In this document: one piece after another, positions 1 to 7,686 of the stretch
Numbering within the stretch: the first letter of the stretch is position 1
How the letters are laid out: every line of letters begins with the position of its first letter
Assembly: GCA_018382125.1 (NCBI GenBank)
Contig: JAGZQO010000019.1
Location: forward strand, 1 to 42,292
Direction of reading: 5' to 3'
DNA length: 42,292 bases
Source of the DNA: Collinsella sp.
GTDB lineage: Bacteria > Actinomycetota > Coriobacteriia > Coriobacteriales > Coriobacteriaceae
The notes under the pieces: model-generated
What the model was told of the DNA's origin: nothing
The model's input: the letters and a program-made list of their open reading frames with translations, nothing else
Databases searched by the model: none
Translations under genes and position numbers: made by a program

Positions 1-1476
1 ACCTGCACTGATAATTGTCCTTGGGGGAAGCGGGCACTGCGGGGGCGCGTCAACGGCGCGCGATTTCCGCGTCGCAGCGCTACCCTGATGCTGAACGCCG
101 GGACGATGACCCACTGACCTGCTGACGCCTCTTCGGCCGTCCTCAAATCCGACCTGTCTCGCCCCGGCTTCCGCGACCCGGAGTCCTGCCATGACCTAAT
201 AGGAGCATGAGCGCGGACAATCGGATAAGGCAACTTGATTGTAGCGCTCCCGTCAGTGCAATGTCTGGGAGACCCGGGCGCGGAGCAGGCGGCAGACCGA
301 GGGGAGCGAAAATGGAAGGCGAAACGGTCATCGCGGGCGTCGACACGCACAAGGACGTGCATGTCCTGTGCCTGCTCGACGGCCTCGGGAGGAAGATCTG
401 GAGCGGGAGCTTCGGGGCCGACCCCGAGGGCTACGACAGGCTGGCGGAGGCGATAGGCGACCCGGGGAGCTGCATGGTCGTCGGCGTCGAGGGCACGGCA
501 TCGTACGGGGCCGGGCTGACGAGGAGGCTCGTGGAGCTCGGGTACAACGTCGTCGAGGTGCTCAGGCCCAAGAGGGACAAGGCGAGGCCCGGCGAGGGGA
601 AGAGCGACCCGCTGGACGCCGAGCGCGCGGCGCGCAAGGCGGCGTCCGGGAGGGGCTGCTCCGTGCCGAAGTCGCAGGACGGCTGGGTCGAGGCGGTGCG
701 CCAGCTCTACGTCGCGCGCAGGCTGGCCGTCGCGACGTCCACGTCCTGCGTGGCCTGCGCGAAGTCGATGCTCACGACGGCCCCGGGCGCCCTGAGGGAG
801 CGGTTCAGGGGCCGCGAGCGGCCGAAGGACCTCATGCCGCTGCTCGCGCGCGGGAGGAAGGCCGGCGACGCGCTCGAGGAGAGCGTGCTGGCCTCGCTGC
901 GGTCCGTCGCGGCGGTCTGGAAGGAGGCCCGCAGCCAGGTCGAGTCCCTCGACGAGCGCATCCGCGCGCTGCTGGAGGCGAACGCGCCCGCGCTGCTCGG
1001 CGTCGAGGGCTGCGGCACGACGACCGCCGCCGCCCTGGTCGTGGCCGCCGGCGACAACCCCGGCAGGCTGAAGGGCGAGGCGGCGTTCTCGATGCTGTGC
1101 GGCGTCTCCCCGATCCCCGCGTCGAGCGGGAAGACGGAGCGGCACAGGCTCAACCGCGGCGGCAACCGGCAGGCGAACTGGGCGCTCTACGAGATCGCGA
1201 TCAAGCGCATGGCGTACGACGAGAGGACGAGGAGGTACGTGGCGAGGCGAACCTCCGAGGGGAAGTCCCGGAGGGAGGCGGTCCGCTGCCTGAAGCGCTA
1301 CATAGCGCGGGAGGTGTACCGCGTGCTCATGGACCCGAATCCCGACGGCGCCGCGCCGGAAGGCCCCGAGCTCGCGAAGATGCGCAAGGCGATGCGGGTG
1401 ACCCAGAAGCAGGCCGCCGCGGGGCTCGGCATGTCCGCGGCCTCACTCGGTCCGGGATGGTCGAGGTAGCTCGGTT
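1..1476 (+). mobile_element. IS110-family insertion sequence (left end not defined)
   Basis: This element is defined by the DEDD transposase at 312-1469 and its flanking non-coding DNA. IS110 elements usually lack terminal inverted repeats and target duplications, and I find no clear boundary on either side; the left end may lie outside the window. The 311 bases before the transposase hold no convincing gene. In IS110-group elements this 5' non-coding segment encodes the bridge RNA that pairs with target and donor DNA, so it is the natural place to look for one; this is family knowledge, not something I folded. The element is even more GC-rich than the genes to its right (many ggcgag, cgcgcg runs), which fits recent transfer. 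Confidence 0.75.
312..1469 (+). CDS. IS110-family DEDD transposase
   Basis: Serine/DEDD recombinase of an IS110-type element, about 385 residues. The N-terminal RuvC-like DEDD domain is clear: GVDTHKD near the start supplies the first Asp, VGVEGTASYG the Glu, and KSDPLDAERAA the later Asp residues. The C-terminal Tnp_20 domain shows GVEGCGTTTA followed by the conserved serine region PIPASSGKT and RGGNRQANWALY. I chose the ATG at 312 because GGGGAG lies 5 bases upstream; an in-frame ATG at 207 has its AGGAG almost touching the codon and would add a tail not typical of the family. The last 30 residues (MRKAMRVTQKQAAAGLGMS then LGPGWSR) resemble the first helices of a Cro/C1 helix-turn-helix that stops short, so the C-terminus may be truncated or frameshifted. 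Confidence 0.9.
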   Translation: MEGETVIAGVDTHKDVHVLCLLDGLGRKIWSGSFGADPEGYDRLAEAIGDPGSCMVVGVEGTASYGAGLTRRLVELGYNVVEVLRPKRDKARPGEGKSDPLDAERAARKAASGRGCSVPKSQDGWVEAVRQLYVARRLAVATSTSCVACAKSMLTTAPGALRERFRGRERPKDLMPLLARGRKAGDALEESVLASLRSVAAVWKEARSQVESLDERIRALLEANAPALLGVEGCGTTTAAALVVAAGDNPGRLKGEAAFSMLCGVSPIPASSGKTERHRLNRGGNRQANWALYEIAIKRMAYDERTRRYVARRTSEGKSRREAVRCLKRYIAREVYRVLMDPNPDGAAPEGPELAKMRKAMRVTQKQAAAGLGMSAASLGPGWSR

Positions 1477-1556
1477 AAACGTAGTAGATGGCCGCATTTC
1501 GTGGCAAACGGTCCGACCCAAGGCCCAAGGCGGCCAGCCTCGGATGACCATTCACG

Positions 1557-1625
1557 AAGTTGCGGTGGAATACGGACTGAATTAGCGCCTTAAAGGCAAA
1601 AACACTCCGTATTTCACCGCAACTT
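1557..1625. repeat. 69-base inverted repeat downstream of the IS
   Basis: Arms at 1557-1579 and 1603-1625 are 23 bases each with two mismatches (starts AAGTTGCGGTG). The loop carries a second small palindrome, GCCTT-A-AAGGC at 1587-1597. It sits 88 bases after the transposase stop and 17 bases beyond the end of the glycerate kinase fusion gene. The T-run lies inside the loop rather than after the stem, so it does not look like a normal terminator. A related 15-base motif (AGCTGCGGTGAAATA) occurs at 25427-25441, which suggests a dispersed repeat. Confidence 0.6.
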
Positions 1626-1641
1626 ATCGAGGGGATGGGTT

Positions 1642-3423
1642 TTAGAGGCGGGCGAGGTCGTAGGCTTGGGCAGCTGCCTCGCCAGCGCAGATGAGGTTGG
1701 TTGTGGCTTCTTGCGCACCGAGCGCCTGGTCGAGAGGCATGGGCTTGCGGCAAATCGGCAAAACCAAGTCAATACCCTGCTCATACACCGCATCCAGGTT
1801 GACGGCGCGCCCGCCCACGACGGCGACCACCGGCTTGCCATATCGCTTCGCGCGACGGGCCATGCCCACCGGCGCCTTACCGGCGGCGGATTGCTCGTCC
1901 ATATTGCCCTCGCCCGTAATGACCAGGTCGACATCGCGTACGCGCTCGTCAAACCCAATCAGATCGAGCACCGTCTCCACGCCCGAACGCAACTCGGCAC
2001 CGAGCGCCAGCAGCGCGGCACCCAGGCCGCCGGCAGCACCGGCACCGGGCACACCGAGCACCGAGCCAAATGTCCGTGCACCCTCGGGCACACGCAACAG
2101 CTCCTGGGCTCGCGCCTCGGCAATTGCCGCATCAAGCAGGCGGCCGTAGCCGACCATCCAACCGTCGTACCTGCGCAGCGCCTCGGCGTCACCCGTCGGC
2201 AAACCCTTCTGCCCGCCAAACACCGCCAGTGCACCGCGACGCCCCACGAGCGGATTCTCGACATCGGAAAGCACCACGACACGCGCGCCGTTCAGCGCCC
2301 GAAGCGCTGGCGCCAAATCGATACTCACCACCTGCTCAAGGCCGGCAAGACCGGGGGCGATATTGCAGCCCTGATCATCGACCACGCGCGCGCCCAGCGC
2401 CTGCAGCATACCGGCGCCACCATCGTTGGTGGCGCTGCCGCCCAAGCCGATATAGATAGTCTTTGCCCCGGCACGAACCGCACGGAGCATCAGCCCACCC
2501 ACGCCATAGGTTGTAGCAGCCAGCGCCGACGACTCCGTGCAAGGCGAGTACCCGATGCCCGCGGCTTCGGCCATCTCAATAACAGCCGACTCATGCTCGA
2601 CATCAACCAGCATCCGGGCAGGCACACGCTCGCCCAAGGACCCTGCAACCTCGCAGGTCACAAGCTCGCCACCGCAGGCGGCAACGGCATCGAGCGTTCC
2701 CTCACCACCATCTGCCAGCGGCAATGTGCGCACCTCGGCATCGGGCCACACACGGCGCATGCCTTCGGCAACCGCCGCCTCCGCCTGCGCACTCGAAACG
2801 CTGCCCTTAAAGGAGTCGATCGCCAACAGCACACGGCGGGGCCGGCGGCACGCGGCACCAAAATCGACCGCCTCAACGACGATATCTTCGGCACACGCGA
2901 GCGCCTCAGCGTGAGCGGCATGTGCCTCAAGATCGGCCCCACAACCGCAGCCAGCACCATCGGCACCACGCAGCCCACAAAAATACCCGCTCAACACCTC
3001 ACGACACTCGTCTGCCAGCACGCCGGCGGTCACATTAAACCGATGATTCAGGCGCGAGTCGGCATTCAAATCGTATAGGGATCCCAGCGCGCCGGCCTTG
3101 GCGTCGCTCGCGCCATACACGCAGCGCCCCACGCGCGCGTTGACCATAAGGCCCGCGCACATGCAGCAAGGCTCAAGCGTCACGTAGACCGTGCAATCGG
3201 AAAGGCGCCAGCGGCCAAGTGCCTGGGCAGCGGCGCACACGGCCGCAAACTCTGCATGCGCCGAAGGGTCCTGGTCGAGCTCGCGCCGATTGTGCGCCCT
3301 CGCGACGATCTCGCCGTCGCGCACCACCACGGCTCCGATGGGCACCTCGCCCACCGCCGCGGCGGCTCGCGCCTCCGCCAACGCCTCGCGCATGAACTTC
3401 TCGTCGATTTCGGTGATCGTCAT
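1642..3423 (-). CDS. TadA tRNA adenosine deaminase fused to glycerate kinase
   Basis: Single 593-residue reading frame with two enzymes. Residues 1 to about 160 are a TadA-type deaminase, which makes inosine at the wobble base of tRNA-Arg(ACG): the zinc/catalytic motif HAE is at 56-58 and PCCMC at 85-89. From about residue 195 to the end it is a GlxK/GarK glycerate 2-kinase, seen from VLLAIDSFKGS, LADGGEGT, GLGGSATNDGG and ITGEGNMDEQS, which phosphorylates D-glycerate for entry into glycolysis. The linker (about 150-195) is rich in Cys, Gly and Ala. The start at 3423 has GGAAGG 8 bases upstream; an earlier in-frame start at 3474 would run into the tRNA gene. It is transcribed divergently from tRNA-Ser 51 bases away. 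No internal stop or frameshift was seen, so the fusion appears real. Confidence 0.9.
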   Translation of the reverse strand: MTITEIDEKFMREALAEARAAAAVGEVPIGAVVVRDGEIVARAHNRRELDQDPSAHAEFAAVCAAAQALGRWRLSDCTVYVTLEPCCMCAGLMVNARVGRCVYGASDAKAGALGSLYDLNADSRLNHRFNVTAGVLADECREVLSGYFCGLRGADGAGCGCGADLEAHAAHAEALACAEDIVVEAVDFGAACRRPRRVLLAIDSFKGSVSSAQAEAAVAEGMRRVWPDAEVRTLPLADGGEGTLDAVAACGGELVTCEVAGSLGERVPARMLVDVEHESAVIEMAEAAGIGYSPCTESSALAATTYGVGGLMLRAVRAGAKTIYIGLGGSATNDGGAGMLQALGARVVDDQGCNIAPGLAGLEQVVSIDLAPALRALNGARVVVLSDVENPLVGRRGALAVFGGQKGLPTGDAEALRRYDGWMVGYGRLLDAAIAEARAQELLRVPEGARTFGSVLGVPGAGAAGGLGAALLALGAELRSGVETVLDLIGFDERVRDVDLVITGEGNMDEQSAAGKAPVGMARRAKRYGKPVVAVVGGRAVNLDAVYEQGIDLVLPICRKPMPLDQALGAQEATTNLICAGEAAAQAYDLARL

Positions 3424-3474
3424 CGTTCGCCTTCCCTGTTGCAAATTCAAAACGATGCTATCATTACGACTCAC

Positions 3475-3564
3475 GGAGAGATGGCAGAGCGGTTGAATGC
3501 GGCGGTCTTGAAAACCGTTGAGCGCGAGAGCGTTCCGGGGGTTCGAATCCCCCTCTCTCCGCCA
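3475..3564 (+). tRNA. tRNA-Ser (anticodon TGA)
   Basis: Complete 90-base serine tRNA with encoded CCA. The acceptor stem pairs GGAGAGA (3475-3481) with TCTCTCC (3554-3560), followed by discriminator G and CCA. The D-arm contains GGCAGAGCGGTTGAA, the anticodon loop CTTGAAA (3507-3513) carries TGA at 3509-3511, and there is a long class II variable arm (GAGCGCGAGAGCGTTC region) before the T-arm GGGGGTTCGAATCCCCC. The TetR-family gene on the opposite strand ends three bases after the CCA. Confidence 0.97.
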
Positions 3565-3567
3565 CTT

Positions 3568-4164
3568 TTAGTGATGCACCGGCGTCATGGTCCGCTCAAA
3601 CAGCGCATCGACCACGTCGGCCATCTCGGGTCGACGCTCAAGATCGTGGCCCGATTCCCACCATATCGTGAAAAGTCGAATAATACCGCCGGCGACAAAC
3701 TCAGACGTCGTCTCGAGTGACACGGGGGCCAAGGCATCCTCGGCAAGCACGTTCATCACACGCTCGCGGATGGAGCGGGCAATGCGGTCGCAAATAACGT
3801 TGGTCAACATGCCCGACATGCTGCTTGCCAAAATGTTATCCATGAGCCGCTCGTGCGTCAGAATCAAATCCATGGCATCGTCCAAAATCGCGTGCCGAAG
3901 CGCGCGCACGTCCTCGGCAGACACTGCGCCGGCCTCATCGGGCTGTTTTTGCGGCAAGCCCGACATGAGCTCATCGATATAAAAGGCAAAGTAATCGTTC
4001 TTGTCGCGAAAGTGCTTGTAGAACGTCGTGCGGCGAATCATGGCGCGGTCGCACAGCATGGCAACCGTCAGGTCCTCAAAACGATGCTCTTCCAAAAGCT
4101 CGGTAAAGGCATCGAACAGGGCGCGGTAGGTTTTCTTAATGCGAAGGTCCACTGGTATCGCCAT
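3568..4164 (-). CDS. TetR/AcrR-family transcriptional regulator
   Basis: 198-residue repressor-type protein. The N-terminal DNA-binding domain (about residues 8-55) has the TetR pattern: KTYRALFDAFTELLEE, then FEDLTVAMLCDRAMI and RRTTFYKHFRDKNDYF. The C-terminal all-helical part resembles the TetR_C_8 (DhaS/YxaF-like) group and would bind an unknown ligand. I placed the start at the ATG at 4164; the reading frame stays open upstream but that stretch is low-quality sequence. A GAGG lies almost against this ATG, so the true start could also be the GTG four codons later. It is divergent from lemA (200 bases apart), which is the only obvious candidate target, or it may control itself. Confidence 0.85.
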   Translation of the reverse strand: MAIPVDLRIKKTYRALFDAFTELLEEHRFEDLTVAMLCDRAMIRRTTFYKHFRDKNDYFAFYIDELMSGLPQKQPDEAGAVSAEDVRALRHAILDDAMDLILTHERLMDNILASSMSGMLTNVICDRIARSIRERVMNVLAEDALAPVSLETTSEFVAGGIIRLFTIWWESGHDLERRPEMADVVDALFERTMTPVHH

Positions 4165-4272
4165 CCTCAGGGCAAAGACAACACTCGTCAATCTGTCGCA
4201 TATCTTACACCTGTACCTCGCGCGCTTTGCCCCGGTGCCAACCCCGCCGAAAACACAACGCTTACCGGAAAG

Positions 4273-4302
4273 TTCGGCACGGTAAAACGTTGCGGGTATA
4301 CT
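4273..4302 (+). promoter_or_regulatory. Putative promoter of the lemA gene
   Basis: TTCGGC (4273-4278), an 18-base spacer and TATACT (4297-4302) lie 62 bases before the LemA start codon. The -10 box is near consensus; the -35 box is weak. Confidence 0.45.
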
Positions 4303-4363
4303 AGTAGCGTTATACCAACGGCAGCTGGCGCATGCCGCCGCGGCCATTCGAAACGGAGACATC

Positions 4364-4915
4364 ATGATTACCGTCATCATCGGCATCGTTGTTGTCATTG
4401 TGATTGTCTGCGCCATCGCCGGCATCTACAACAACATGGTCACCAAGCGTAACCGCATCGATAACGCCTGGCAGAACATCGATACGCAGCTGCAGCGCCG
4501 TAACGACCTGATCCCCAACCTGGTCGAAACCGTCAAGGGCTACGCCAAGCACGAGCAGGAGACGCTCTCCGCCGTGATCAGCGCGCGTAACACCGCCGTC
4601 AAGGCCACCACGCCCGAGGCCAAGATGGAAGCCGACAACGTGCTGACCGGCGCACTGCGCCAGCTCTTCGCTGTGGCCGAGGCCTATCCCGATCTTAAGG
4701 CAAACACCAACTTTACGCAGCTGCAGGCATCGCTCGAGGACACCGAGAACAAGATTAGCTATGCACGCCAGAGCTACAACGACTGCGTGCTCAGCTACAA
4801 CAACGCCATTCAGACGTTCCCGGCTGTCATCTTTGCCGGCATCTTCCAGTTTAAGGAGCGCCAGGGCTTCGAGGCCGCTGAAGCAGCCCGCCAGGCCCCG
4901 ACCGTCAAGTTCTAG
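4364..4915 (+). CDS. lemA: LemA family membrane protein
   Basis: 183-residue LemA protein. A single N-terminal membrane helix (about residues 2-22, almost all Ile/Val) is followed by the coiled helical LemA domain with its signature NRIDNAWQNIDTQLQRRND and LIPNLVETVKGYAKHE, and a C-terminal FPAVIFAGIFQFKERQGFEA. LemA proteins are anchored in the cytoplasmic membrane; their biochemical role is not settled. The start is supported by GGAGA 6 bases upstream. It is a single-gene unit between its own promoter (TATACT at 4297) and a strong terminator at 4952. Confidence 0.95.
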   Translation: MITVIIGIVVVIVIVCAIAGIYNNMVTKRNRIDNAWQNIDTQLQRRNDLIPNLVETVKGYAKHEQETLSAVISARNTAVKATTPEAKMEADNVLTGALRQLFAVAEAYPDLKANTNFTQLQASLEDTENKISYARQSYNDCVLSYNNAIQTFPAVIFAGIFQFKERQGFEAAEAARQAPTVKF

Positions 4916-4951
4916 TAGTTTGACAGCGCATCCTTAATCGGCCAAATGCAT

Positions 4952-4996
4952 AAACCGCCCCGTCGAATGCATACTTCGACGGGGCGGTTTCCTTTT
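4952..4996 (+). terminator. Intrinsic terminator after lemA
   Basis: Perfect 16-base arms at 4952-4967 and 4975-4990 (AAACCGCCCCGTCGAA and complement) with a 7-base loop, followed by CCTTTTT. It would also work on the other strand for a minus transcript from the 5030-5320 frame. Confidence 0.9.
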
Positions 4997-5029
4997 TCGC
5001 GAAGGTCCCCCTCTAAGCGTCGTGCATTT

Positions 5030-5320
5030 TTAGGAGTATTCAACATAACCAAGGGCTTCGGGCGCCACGACAAATGCCAAAGACCGCGAATATCCCTGCA
5101 AATCAAACGCTGTCAGCCCGTAACCCCACCCATCATTCGTAGAAAACATCAAGAAATCCCGATTTTTTGCCCGAAGCCGGTATGCAGGGGCCTTCGATTG
5201 CAGAATACTCGCAAAAATGCACGTCGCCACCGCCCCCACATGGCGCGAAGCAAAGCAAAAGCGCAGCCTAAAAGGCCGCGCACCATCTTTATTCAGATTA
5301 ATCATTGCCCGTTGTGACAT
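5030..5320 (-). CDS. Doubtful small hypothetical protein
   Basis: A 96-residue frame (or 91 from the ATG at 5305) in the 560-base gap between lemA and ilvE. The C-terminal half, with LRAKNRDFLMFSTNDGW and AFVVAPEALGYVEYS, has a protein-like composition and different codon use from the neighbouring genes, with more A/T-ending codons. There is no ribosome binding site before either start, and its 5' end abuts the long hairpin at 5334-5458. I recognise no family. It could be a translated fragment of a dispersed repeat rather than a gene. Confidence 0.3.
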   Translation of the reverse strand: MSQRAMINLNKDGARPFRLRFCFASRHVGAVATCIFASILQSKAPAYRLRAKNRDFLMFSTNDGWGYGLTAFDLQGYSRSLAFVVAPEALGYVEYS

Positions 5321-5333
5321 CGCCGAACCCGCA

Positions 5334-5458
5334 GGGCAGAGAACAAGTTCCCTCCCGGCGCACTCCGCAGGACGCAAGAAGCCCTCGCCGCACGAAGTGC
5401 GCAGCGAGGGCTTCTTGCATGTCCGAGGACGCGCCGGGAGGGAACTTGTTCTCTGCCC
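5334..5458. repeat. 125-base two-tier hairpin
   Basis: Outer arms of 28 perfectly complementary bases lie at 5334-5361 and 5431-5458 (begins GGGCAGAGAACAAG). Inside, separated by 12 unpaired bases on each side, is a second 15-base perfect stem (5374-5388 with 5404-5418) capped by CGCAC-GAA-GTGCG. There is no poly-T after either side. It lies 16 bases beyond the ilvE stop codon, so it may help end or protect that transcript, but the length and two-tier layout are unusual for a terminator. Confidence 0.85.
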
Positions 5459-5474
5459 GGATAGGTAAGACAAA

Positions 5475-6527
5475 TTACGCGACGGTGTAAACCCAGTTGT
5501 GCTTGTCCTCGACAGCACCAGACTGGATACCAGTCAGGGTCTCGCGGAGCTTCTTCATCACAGGGCCGATCTCGGTATATCCAGCCGGGAAGGTCACGGT
5601 CTCGTCGGCGCCGTAAACCTTGTTGTCGATTTCGCCAACCGGAGAGATGACGGCAGCGGTGCCGCACAGGCCGCACTCCACAAAGGTGCCGGCCTTGACC
5701 TCGGCCCACTCGACGGGGCGCTGGTCAACGGTCATGCCCAGGTCCTGAGCGACCTGAACGAGCGAACGACGGGTGATGGAGGGCAGGATGGAGTCGGTGT
5801 GCGACTGCGGAACGACGAGCGTGCCATCCTCTTTCACGAACAGGACGTTGGCGCCACCGGTCTCCTCGACATAGGTGCGGGACTCGGAGTCGAGATACAG
5901 GTTCTCGGCATAGCCCTCGCGATGGGCCTCCATCGTGGGCTTGAGGGACATGGCGTAGTTCAGGCCGGCCTTGATGTTGCCGGTGCCATGCGGTGCTGCA
6001 CGGTCATACTCGGAAACGCGCAGCTTGACGGGCTTGAGGCCACCCTTAAAGTACGGACCGACCGGGGTCACGAGAATGCGGAACGTGTACTCAGGAGCGG
6101 GAGCCACGCCGATCACGTCACCGGAGCCGATCATAAACGGACGCACGTACAGGGTCGCGCCGGAACCGAAGGGCGGAACCCAGGCGGCGTTGGCAGAAAC
6201 GACCTGCTTGACGGCCTCAACGAACTTGTCCTTGGGAAACGGGGGCATCTCGAGGCGCTGGGCAGAGTTATACATACGCTCAGCGTTCATGTCGGGACGG
6301 AAGCAGACGATGCTGCCGTCCTCGGCGGTGTAGGCCTTCAGGCCCTCAAAGACCTCCTGGCAGTAATGGAAGATACCGCCGCACTCGGAGACATGCAGGG
6401 TGTGGTCGGTGGTCAGGCCGCCCTCGTCCCACTCGCCATCCTTCCAATGAGCCTCGTAGCTGTAATCGGTCTTCATGTAGCCAAAGCCGAGGCTACCCCA
6501 ATCGATATCCTTCTTCTCGACAGTCAT
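5475..6527 (-). CDS. ilvE: Branched-chain amino acid aminotransferase
   Basis: 350-residue class IV PLP enzyme that interconverts Ile/Leu/Val and their 2-oxo acids with glutamate. Hallmarks are EVFEGLKAY, FRPDMNAERM, YVRPFMIG, the PLP lysine at 186 in GTGNIKAGLNYA, YVEETGGANVLFV, and the C-terminal ECGLCGTAAVISPVG. Length fits the IlvE subgroup of actinobacteria and firmicutes. The start at 6527 is set by TAAGGAG 6 bases upstream; the frame is open farther upstream but the extension is Arg-rich and unlike the family. It is alone in its unit. A 49-codon frame precedes it and its stop overlaps the ilvE ATG (ATGA), see the separate entry. Confidence 0.96.
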   Translation of the reverse strand: MTVEKKDIDWGSLGFGYMKTDYSYEAHWKDGEWDEGGLTTDHTLHVSECGGIFHYCQEVFEGLKAYTAEDGSIVCFRPDMNAERMYNSAQRLEMPPFPKDKFVEAVKQVVSANAAWVPPFGSGATLYVRPFMIGSGDVIGVAPAPEYTFRILVTPVGPYFKGGLKPVKLRVSEYDRAAPHGTGNIKAGLNYAMSLKPTMEAHREGYAENLYLDSESRTYVEETGGANVLFVKEDGTLVVPQSHTDSILPSITRRSLVQVAQDLGMTVDQRPVEWAEVKAGTFVECGLCGTAAVISPVGEIDNKVYGADETVTFPAGYTEIGPVMKKLRETLTGIQSGAVEDKHNWVYTVA

Positions 6528-6673
6528 ATGTCGCTCCTTACATACACAGTTGCATACTCGCGAACCCGCACGCAAGGACCGAGGCCGACCGCGTCGCAAC
6601 GTCGCACGCCCGGAGCGTAGAGCCGGACGGGACACGCGAGCAGCATCAAAGCCGATGGCACGTCGATTCGCAT
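6524..6673 (-). CDS. Possible leader ORF upstream of ilvE
   Basis: A 49-codon frame beginning ATG at 6673 whose TGA overlaps the ilvE start codon. About 15 of its residues are Val, Leu or Ile. A TACAAT hexamer at 6681-6686 (minus strand) would place the transcription start at about 6674, so this frame would be leaderless. It may be a coincidence of GC-rich sequence, but the exact ATGA overlap and position would allow translational coupling to ilvE. No conserved peptide is recognised. Confidence 0.25.
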   Translation of the reverse strand: MRIDVPSALMLLACPVRLYAPGVRRCDAVGLGPCVRVREYATVYVRSDI

Positions 6674-6752
6674 GCACGAGATTGTACTCCCCGCACGCGT
6701 CTGATAAAACGCTTTTCTTTAACTAAGTAAAGTATTTTCATTTGACCGAAGC

Positions 6753-6786
6753 AAAAAGGCCCGCCACCGTAAGCGGTGACGGGCCT
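6753..6786 (-). terminator. Intrinsic terminator after the DedA gene
   Basis: Arms 6757-6769 and 6774-6786 (13 bases with one G-T pair), tetraloop TAAG, followed on the minus strand by TTTTT. It serves the dedA-like gene ending at 6825. Confidence 0.88.
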
Positions 6787-6824
6787 CAACTGTACGGTCT
6801 GCGCGCTGGCTCGAGCTAGGCGTT

Positions 6825-7463
6825 CTATTTACCCAGCTTGGCCTTAACCAGACCGACCACGGTCGGGATGATCGACACGGCAACGATGCCGATAATCAGC
6901 AGCTCAAAGTGCTCCTGCACAAAGGGAATGCCGCCAAAGAAGTAGCCCAGCAGCGTAAAGACCGTCGACCAGGTAATGCCGCCCAGCACGTTAAAGACGA
7001 CAAAGTTGCGCCAGTGCATGCCGCCCATGCCAGCGATAAAGGGCACAAAGGTGCGGATAAACGGGAAGAAGCGACCCAGGAAGATGGCCAGGTGACCCCA
7101 CTTGTCCAAGAAGTCCTCGGACTTTTTGATGCGCTCGGGCGTCATGGCCTTGACCTTGCCCGAAGCGATGATCTTGCGGCCAAAGAAGTGACCGATCATA
7201 AAGTTGCACTGATCGCCCAAAATGGCAGCGGCCCATGCGGTGGCCAGAAGCGCCACGATGTTAAAGCCGCCGTTGTGGGCAAAGAAACCCGAGGCGAACA
7301 GCAGCGAATCACCGGGAAGGAACGGGAAGAACACCACGCCCGTCTCGATAAAGATGATCAGGAACACGCAGCCGTAGGCCATAAGCGGGCCGGCGGCGAT
7401 CCAGCTGGCGATCGCGGCGCGCGGGTCCTTAAGCAGCTCGGCAATAAAATTGATGAAACCCAT
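6825..7463 (-). CDS. DedA family (VTT/SNARE-associated) membrane protein
   Basis: 212-residue polytopic membrane protein. It shows the DedA/VTT core: ETGVVFFPFLPGDSLLF, GDQCNFMIGHFFGRKI, and GRFFPFIRTFVPFIAGMGGM, with hydrophobic helices at both ends. DedA proteins are thought to act as flippases or transporters linked to membrane lipid (undecaprenyl phosphate or phospholipid) homeostasis. The start at 7463 follows GAGAGG by 9 bases; upstream in-frame residues are not family-like. It is a single gene, divergent from the serine acetyltransferase. Confidence 0.93.
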   Translation of the reverse strand: MGFINFIAELLKDPRAAIASWIAAGPLMAYGCVFLIIFIETGVVFFPFLPGDSLLFASGFFAHNGGFNIVALLATAWAAAILGDQCNFMIGHFFGRKIIASGKVKAMTPERIKKSEDFLDKWGHLAIFLGRFFPFIRTFVPFIAGMGGMHWRNFVVFNVLGGITWSTVFTLLGYFFGGIPFVQEHFELLIIGIVAVSIIPTVVGLVKAKLGK

Positions 7464-7686
7464 GAAGTAAAACCTCTCAGTTGTGGGCGCGGATACGTCC
7501 AAGTTGACCAGTATACGGTTGCGGTGCCCCCTCGTGCGCAACCCCACAAAAGCATGACTCCATTACCAGCAAGTTTGCATAACTGACACTTGTAGCGCAA
7601 AGCCGCCAAGATTGTCCTTTTTAATCCCTAGCGAATCGCTATACTTTATTGAATCGCATTGCCATGGCGCTAAGGGAGGGCGGCCG

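Noticed and set aside
1666..3078. 470-codon frame antisense to the TadA-glycerate kinase fusion
   Set aside because: The minus-strand protein has catalytic motifs of both enzymes; the antisense sequence has none.
1642..3474. Longer start of the TadA fusion at 3474
   Set aside because: It would reach the tRNA-Ser boundary and adds 17 non-conserved residues; ATG 3423 has a good ribosome site.
5302..5709. Frame through the 5334-5458 hairpin
   Set aside because: It reads through an inverted repeat and antisense-shifts ilvE; no ribosome site and no protein-like features.
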